In this document: piece after piece, positions 58,253 to 64,000 of the stretch
Layout: the number at the start of each line of letters is the position of its first letter
Position numbering within the stretch: position 1 is the stretch's first letter
NCBI GenBank assembly: GCA_037355855.1
Contig: CM074759.1
Location: 3,162,001 to 3,226,000, forward strand
From: Pseudo-nitzschia pungens
Taxonomy: Eukaryota > Bacillariophyta > Bacillariophyceae > Bacillariales > Bacillariaceae
Reading direction: 5' to 3'
DNA: 64,000 bases
Notes under the pieces: generated by a model
What the model saw: the letters and a program-made list of their open reading frames with translations, nothing else
Databases searched by the model: none
Told to the model about the DNA's origin: nothing
Made by a program: the position numbers and the translations under genes

Positions 58253-61200
58253 TGTACCAGAAGGGGAACAGCTGAGTGCAGAGGCACCAGCTAATGCAAC
58301 CAACTAGGTGATGAAAAGGGCCGGGGCAGAAGAAGCACCAGTGGAGGGCAAGGTACCAGCAGAAAACTTCAAGTGAAGTGCTGGAGCAACAGCAGACACG
58401 CCGCTTGGATGGAAAAGTACCAGTTGAGGACAAAGGCCGGGGCAGGAGAAGCACCGGTTGAGGGCAAAGCAACAACTGAAAGGCAAATTGGTTGGTGCTG
58501 GGGCAACAGCAGACACGCCACTTGGATGGAAAAGTGCCAGGTGATAACAAAGGCCGGGGCAGGAGAAGCACCGGTTGAGGGCAAAGTAACAACTGAAAAG
58601 CAACCTAGTGGGTGCTGGGGCAACAGCAGACACGCCACTTGGATGGAAAAGTGCCAGGTGATGACAAAGGCCGGGGCAGGAGAAGCACCGGTTGAGGGCA
58701 AAGCAACAGCTGAAAAGCAACCTGGTGGGTACTGGGGCAACAGCAGACACGCCTCTAGGATGTAAAGTTGCCAGGTGATGACAAAGGCCGGGGCAGGAGA
58801 ATCACCGGTTGAGTGCAAAGCAACAACTGAAAGGCAAATTTGTTGGTGCTGGGGCAACAGCAGACACGCCACTTGGATGGGAAAGTGCCAGGTGATGACA
58901 AAGGCCGGGGTAGGAGAAGCACCTGTTGAGGGCAAAGCAACCACTGAAAGGCAATTTGGTTGGTGCTGGAGCAACAGCAGAAACGCCGCTTGGATGGAAA
59001 AGTGCCAGGTGATGACAAAGTCCGGGGCAGGAGAAGCACCGGTTGAGGGCAAAGCAACAACTGAAAGGCAAATTGGTTGGTGCTGGAGCAACAGCAGACA
59101 CGCCGCTTGGATGGAAAAGTGCCAGGTGATGACAAAGGCCGGGGCAGGAGAAGCACCGGTTGAGGGCAAAGCAACAACTGAAAGGCAATTGGTTGGTGCT
59201 GGGGCAACAGCAGACACGCCACTTGGATGGAAAAGTGCCAGGTGCTGACAAAGGCCGGGGCAGGAGAAGCACCGGTTGAGGGCAAAGTAACAACTGAAAA
59301 GCAACCTAGTGGGTGCTGGGGCAACAGCAGACACGCCACTTGGATGGAAAAGTGCCAGGTGATGACAAAGGCCGGGGCAGGAGAAGCACCGGTTGAGGGC
59401 AAAGGCCGGGGCAGGAGAAGCACCGGTTGAAGGCAATCAACAGCAGAAAACCCCGAGCAGAGGGCAGGGGCACCAACTGAAACGCCGCACTTGAATGGAG
59501 AAGAGCCAGGTGTTGACAATTGCCAGGGCAGGAGAAGCACCGGGTGAGGGCAAACACCAGCCGACAAGCACGCTGTTGGGTGCTGGAGCAGAAGCAGGCA
59601 CACCTCTTGGATGGAAAAGTGCCAGGTGATGACAAAGGCCGGGGCAGGAGAAGCACCGGTTGAGGGCAAAGGCCGGGGCAGGAGAAGCACCGGTTGAAGG
59701 CAATCAACAGCAGAAAACCCCGAGCAGAGGGCAGGGGCACCAACTGAAACGCCGCACTTGAATGGAGAAGAGCCAGGTGTTGACAATTGCCAGGGCAGGA
59801 GAAGCACCGGGTGAGGGCAAACACCAGCCGACAAGCACGCTGTTGGGTGCTGGAGCAGAAGCAGGCACACCTCTTGGATGGAAAAGTGCCAGGTGATGAC
59901 AAAGGCCGGGGCAGGAGAAGCACCGGTTGAGGGCAAAGGCCGGGGCAGGAGAAGCACCGGTTGAGGGCAAAGCACCAGCTGAAAAGCAACCTGTTAGGTG
60001 CTGGGGCAAAAGAAGACACGCCGCTTGGAAAAAGTGTCGGGTGATGGCAAAGGCCGGGGCAGGAGAAGCACCGGTTGAGAGCAAAGACCAAGGCAGGAGA
60101 AGCACCGGTTGAGGGCAAACAACAGCCGACAAGCAAGCTGTTGGGTGCTGGAGCAACAGCAGGCACGCCTCTTGGATGTAAAAGTGCCAGGTGATGACAA
60201 AGGCCGGGGCAGGAGAAGCACCGGTTGAGGGCAAAGCAACAACTGGAAGGCAAATTGGTGGGTGCTGGGGCAACAGCAGACACGCCACTTGGATGTAAAA
60301 GTGCCAGGTGATGACAAAGGCCGGGGCAGGAGAAGCACCGGTTGAGGGCAAAGCAACAACTGAAAAGCCAATTGGTGGGTACTGGGGCAACAGCAGACAC
60401 TCCACTTGGATGGAAAAGTGCCAGGTGCTGACAGTGGCCGGGGCAGGAGAAGCACCAGTTGAGGGCAAACAACAGCCGAAAAGCAAGCTGTTGGGTGCTG
60501 GAACAACAGCAGTCACACCTCTTGGATGTAATTGTGCCAGGTGATGACAAAAGCCGGGGCAGGAGAAGCACCGGTTGAGGGCAAAGCAACAGCTGAAAAG
60601 CAACCAGTTAGATGCTGGGGCAACAGAAGACACGCCGCTGATGATGACAAATGCCGGGGCAGTAGAAGCACCAGTTGAGTGCAGAAATGCCAGGTGATAG
60701 GTTGTATGCTGGGAAACAGGGTACAGCAGCAACAACAGGTCCAACGTTGGTCTGGACAAGGAAAAACTCCAGGGGAACCAAAAGAAAGGACTGGAGCACT
60801 ACCAGAAGAGTCACGTTCGAAACCCACAGAGGTGCTCTGGAGTTACAGAATTTGGAAACTCCAGTAGACCACTGCAAATCGTGTAGAAACAAACTGGCTT
60901 GATTCAAAGACCTTGAGCGAGGCAATTAAACCAGGGAAGCTGCTTGCTTGAAAACAGGGGCTTTAGTAGGAACACTTAGGGACCGGGGGAGATCAATGGC
61001 AGGGCACACTTAAAAGGCTCAGGAGGGAACTTGAAGTTCAAACTCGCAAGTACTTATAAGTGGAAACAGTATCCAGGGGCAATTGGCTTGAAAACAGGGA
61101 CCTTGAGCGAGACACTTAGGGACCAGGGAAGCAGTGGAAACAGTATCCGGGGGCAATTGGCTTGAAAACAAATACCTTGAGCGAGACACTTAGGGACCAG

Positions 61201-62164
61201 GGAAGCTGCTTGCTTGAAAACAGGGGCTTTAGTAGAAACACCTAGGGACCAGGGGGAGACTTGTGTCTTGAAAACAGTGTTGAACTTGAAGTTCAAGTTG
61301 GGGTTGCTTAATAGCGAAAACACTTAGGGAGCAGGGAACTCGCGAACACTTAAGGACCAGGGAAATTGTAGTCTTGAAACAAGGGGCTGTAGTAGCTGTA
61401 GTCTTGGAAACAAGAGTGCAATAAGTAGAAGGTACTTAGGGATCGGTTGGTCTTGGCTTGAAAACAGGTGTAGTAGGGGGAGCCTTAAGCGAAAACACTT
61501 AGGGACTGGGGGGCTTGACTAGGAAACAGGGTAGCTCTTAAATGATAGGCACTTAGAAGAGCAGGGGGGCTATTGGCTTGAGAATAAAGGGGAACTGGAA
61601 GATATGCTCGCGCGAACTTGCAGATACTTAGGGATCAGCAAGTAGGAACCTTCTAGAAGGGGGGTGTATATGTGTTCAATCTGGAAGAATGTAGAACGTT
61701 AAGTAGGTTCGACCTTGAAGAATGTAGAACGTTAAGTGGGTATCACTTAAGGGGCTTGGAAGACTGTATAGCGTTAAATAAAAATATGGCTTGAAAACAG
61801 ATCAAAAAACAAACCGAGCTCGGAGACAAAGCGGAAGCCAAACAGCAGCTGTAGAATTAGTACTGCAATTGCTGTAGGAAATTATGTGTCCGTTTGCTTG
61901 TGTTGCCGAAGCTCGTTGCTGCCGAATCGATCGACCGACCGGCAGAGGAAACAAGCAACCACAGCAACCAAAGGGAGCAAGGAGCAGCCAAACAAACAGC
62001 AGAATCAGACAGGGGAGGTCTCTGTTGATAGGTGTAGTGCTTGGTTTTGTTGTAGGAGCTTTAGAAGTGAGTGAGATATCAAAGAGGAAAGTTGTGTAGA
62101 AATCTACGTGTTTTAAGTACTGGAACATCGGAACGTCGGACAAAATCGCGCGTCGCAAAATTGT
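58253..62164 (-). promoter_or_regulatory. 5' UTR of element I
   Basis: A 3.9-kb leader, the longest in the window, with GTAGATTTCTAC at 62108-62097, the TCCCTAAGTG zone (about 60970-61560), a duplicated AACGTTCTACATTCTTCAAG unit (about 61684-61738, shared with C) and the 117-bp minisatellite next to ORF1. A promoter role is inferred. Confidence 0.55.
58315..60660 (-). repeat. 117-bp minisatellite in 5' UTR of I, about 20 units
   Basis: The AGGCCGGGGC core recurs at 58551, 58668, 58785 and 58902, exactly 117 bp apart, and irregularly beyond. Each unit contains GAAGCACCGGTTGAGGGC and GGAAAAGTGCCAGGTG. A 267-bp block is itself duplicated in tandem (59431-59697 and 59698-59964). 117 is 39 codons, which explains the long stop-free frames on both strands. 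Confidence 0.88.
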
Positions 62165-62181
62165 AGGGAACTTGAAGTTCA
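62165..62181. repeat. Target-site duplication of the I+H insertion, right copy
   Basis: Exact second copy of AGGGAACTTGAAGTTCA (47157-47173), directly after the 5' end of I. Confidence 0.88.
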
Positions 62182-63302
62182 AACTCGCGAGTACTTATAA
62201 GTGGAAACAGTATCCAGGGGCAATTGGCTTGAAAACAGGGACCTTGAGCGCGAAACTTAGGGACCAGGGAAGCTGCCTGCTTGGAAACAAGGGGAGTAAT
62301 TGAGGGTAGAAACAGTATCCAGGGGCAATTGGCTTGAAAACAGGCACCTGGAGCGAGACACTTAGGGACCAGGGAAGCTGCTTGCTTGAAAACAGGGGCT
62401 TTAGTAGAAAAACCTAGGGACCAGGGAGAGGCTTGTGTCTTGAAAACAGTGTCGAACTTGAAGTTCAACTTGGGGTTGCTTAATAGCGAAAACACTTAGG
62501 GAGCAAGTAACTCGCGAACACTTAGGGACCAGGGGAATTGTAGTCTTGAAAACAAGGGGCGATAGTAGCTGTAGTCTTGGAAACAAGAGTAGGAGGTACT
62601 TAGGGATCAGTTGGTCTTGGCTTGAAAACGGATGTAGTAGGGGGAGCCTTAAGCGAAAACACTTAGGGACTGGGGGGCTTGGCTAGGAAACAGGGTAGCT
62701 CTTAAGTTATTAACACTTAAGGAGCAGGGAGGCTATTGACTTGAAAACAGGGAGGAAACTAGAAGATATGCTTGTGAGGGACCTTCTAGAAGGGGGGGTA
62801 TGTATGTGTTCGACAACTTCAACTTGAAAAGACTTAGGGAACTCAGCAAGGAACCTTGAAGAATGTAGAACATTAAGTGGATATCACTTAAGGGGCTTGA
62901 AAGACTGTATAGCGTTAAATAATAAGGTAGCTTGAAAACAGATCAAAAAACAAACCGAGCTCGGAGACAAAACAGAATCGAAACAGGAGCAGCTGTAGAA
63001 ATTAGTACTGCAATTGCTGTAGGAAATTATGTGTTGTTTTCGTGCTGCTTGTTGCTGTTGTTGCCGAATCGACCGACTGACCGACAGGAAACAAGGAACC
63101 AAAGCAACCAAAGGAAGCAAGGAGCAGCCAAACAAATAGCAGAATCAGATAGGCTAGGTCTCTGTTAATAGGTGTAGTGCTTGGTGTTGTTGTAGGAGCT
63201 TTAGAAGTGAGTGAGATATCAAAGGGGGATTGTGTGTAGAAATCTACGTGTTTTAAGTACTGGAACATTGGAATGTCGGACAAAATGCTTGTCGCAAAAT
63301 TG
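62165..63302 (-). mobile_element. Element F, segment 1 (5' end and leader)
   Basis: First 1.14 kb of F, with the 5' terminus at about 63302 (reverse complement of TTGTCGCAAAATTGTA), the GTAGA/TCTAC core (near 63236-63247) and TCCCTAAGTG motifs. Its length and order match the distal leader of G (42080-43206). It continues at 47173 across the I+H insertion. Confidence 0.87.
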
Positions 63303-63474
63303 TACCAATAGCAGAAACAAAGAGCGCAGGTCTTGGTTAATACATGTAGGTCCTGGGTTTGTGATTGGTGGTGTAAAAGGGAGCGAGATATCGCATGGTA
63401 AAGTTGTGTAGAAATCTACGTATTTTTAGTACTGGAACATCGGAACGTCGGACAAAATGCGCGATGCGCAAATT
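63303..63474 (-). repeat. K: second, diverged 5'-end unit upstream of F
   Basis: About 172 bp aligns with the 5'-terminal unit of F (AATAGCAGAA, GAGATATC, GTAGAAATCTAC at 63408-63419, GGAACATCGGAACGTCGGAC) and ends in GCGCAAATTGT. It is either the 5' remnant of an older minus-strand element that received F, or a tandem promoter-type monomer of F. Confidence 0.7.
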
Positions 63475-64000
63475 GTGCATTGCAGCGATTTGAAAGGTGA
63501 GACCTTGGGTCTCATAGACGGTAAAGATATTTGCCCGTCGGCAATAGAGAGCAGCAATAGCAATAACAACAGTACAGCACAGAGTGCTGGCAAATGGTTA
63601 GACTACAGAGGATACTGTTCAAGCGCTATTGCATATACCATGAGCACACTAGCTACCACTCTAGAGGTACGTTAGAAATGTCAAGTATTGATGCCAGGCA
63701 TGATGTGTTGTTCTAGAGGCTTTTAAAACTGAGAGTATTCCAAAGAGTAAGAGCTCAGATGGAGCTCTGAATAATTGTTCCGTATCACTGATTCAGTTCG
63801 GATCCAAATGTCGGTAAAGGGTCAGGGTACGCAGGTACAGTACTTAATTCAACATACTAACCATACCTGTTACTAACATCCTGTAGATCCAGTACTGTAG
63901 CGTACGCACTACACTGTAGCACTGAGCACTGTACGCGATCATATCTTGCGTGCTATGCACTTGCTACTGCAGGGCTGGGTACATGGTTCTAGTACAAATC
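63475..64000. other. Unassigned flank, not part of the retroelement family
   Basis: These 526 bp share no recognisable sequence with the elements. They contain a short AGCAATAGCAATAACAACAG stretch and a zone rich in GTACTGTA/GTACGC-like words (about 63820-63935). A 72-codon frame at 63457-63675 starts inside K and has no support. I see no gene. Confidence 0.5.

Larger units (their letters stand above)
49023..62164 (-). mobile_element. Element I: full-length LINE-type copy with long minisatellite
   Basis: This 13.1-kb minus-strand copy has its 5' end at 62164 (CGCGCGTCGCAAAATTGT on the plus strand) and its (TTA)n tail at 49023-49035. It has the type-1 leader with a minisatellite about twice as long as in B and G, an intact ORF1, and an ORF2 with a 50-bp deletion in RT. 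Its right flank is the target duplication. Its left flank is the H fragment, not the duplication. Confidence 0.93.

Noticed and set aside
58315..60660. Regular array resembling a CRISPR
   Set aside because: Whole 117-bp units are repeated with gradual variation and no alternation of constant repeats and unique spacers, inside a eukaryotic retroelement leader.
47174..62164. I as an ordinary nested insertion inside H
   Set aside because: The 5' remainder of H and a second target duplication are missing. The right end of I abuts F directly at the duplication shared with the left end of H.
63457..63675. 72-codon frame near the right end
   Set aside because: It begins inside the K fragment, has no recognisable product and is within the length expected by chance.
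1..64000. LTR retrotransposon or virus-derived element
   Set aside because: No long terminal repeats, protease, integrase or capsid motifs were seen. The gene order endonuclease-RT-RNase H and the target-duplication pattern fit a non-LTR element.

Overview
This window is eukaryotic and is almost entirely one family of autonomous non-LTR (LINE-type) retrotransposon, with copies stacked inside one another. I see no host gene, rRNA, tRNA or CRISPR array. Each full-length copy is about 10.8 to 13.1 kb. It has a long 5' UTR, an ORF1 (985-1083 aa, no recognised zinc knuckle), an ORF2 of 1946 codons (apurinic-type endonuclease, reverse transcriptase, RNase H, C-terminal CCHC finger), a ~300-bp 3' UTR with two small hairpins, and an AT-rich tail of TTA or TTAA units instead of poly(A). 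RNase H plus a TAA-like tail resembles the I-type group of LINEs. The host is probably a microalga or another protist. ORF1 reminds me of large orphan proteins in diatom genomes, but that is memory only and the species is not determined.

Layout. (1) Element A (+, 1-4199) is the 3' part of a copy that begins left of the window. (2) Element F (-) is the oldest, degenerate host copy. It is cut into five pieces: 62165-63302, 43207-47173, 28052-31196, 27253-27795 and 4198-4452. (3) Element B (+) is inserted in F at 4453-27252. (4) Element C (+, 14641-25440) is inserted inside the ORF2 of B. (5) Element E (+, 27796-28051) is a 3'-UTR stub inserted in F. (6) Element G (-, 31197-43206) is inserted in the endonuclease region of F and is a near-identical sister of B. 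(7) Element I (-, 49023-62164, complete) plus H (-, 47174-49022, only a 3' part) sit in the 5' UTR of F between a single pair of target-site duplications. (8) K (63303-63474) is a 5'-end fragment, followed by about 526 bp of unrelated flank.

The nesting order is supported by target-site duplications: 22 bp for B, 21 bp for C, 23 bp for G, 17 bp for I+H and an imperfect 66 bp for E. Removing C and one duplication from B, and ignoring one extra G, gives an ORF2 of 5841 nt. This is the same length as G (after its 2-nt deletion) and C (after its 1-nt insertion), an independent check of the reconstruction.

Functionally, ORF1 should bind element RNA, and ORF2 should nick the target, prime and copy the RNA and remove template. 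ORF1 stop and ORF2 start overlap as ATGgtTAG in all five junctions present, suggesting translational coupling. ORF1 is intact in B, C, G and I, but every ORF2 here is broken, so no copy in this window looks autonomous as written. The most interesting structure is I+H, best explained as retrotransposition of a read-through transcript made from a nested pair like the C-in-B pair seen here.
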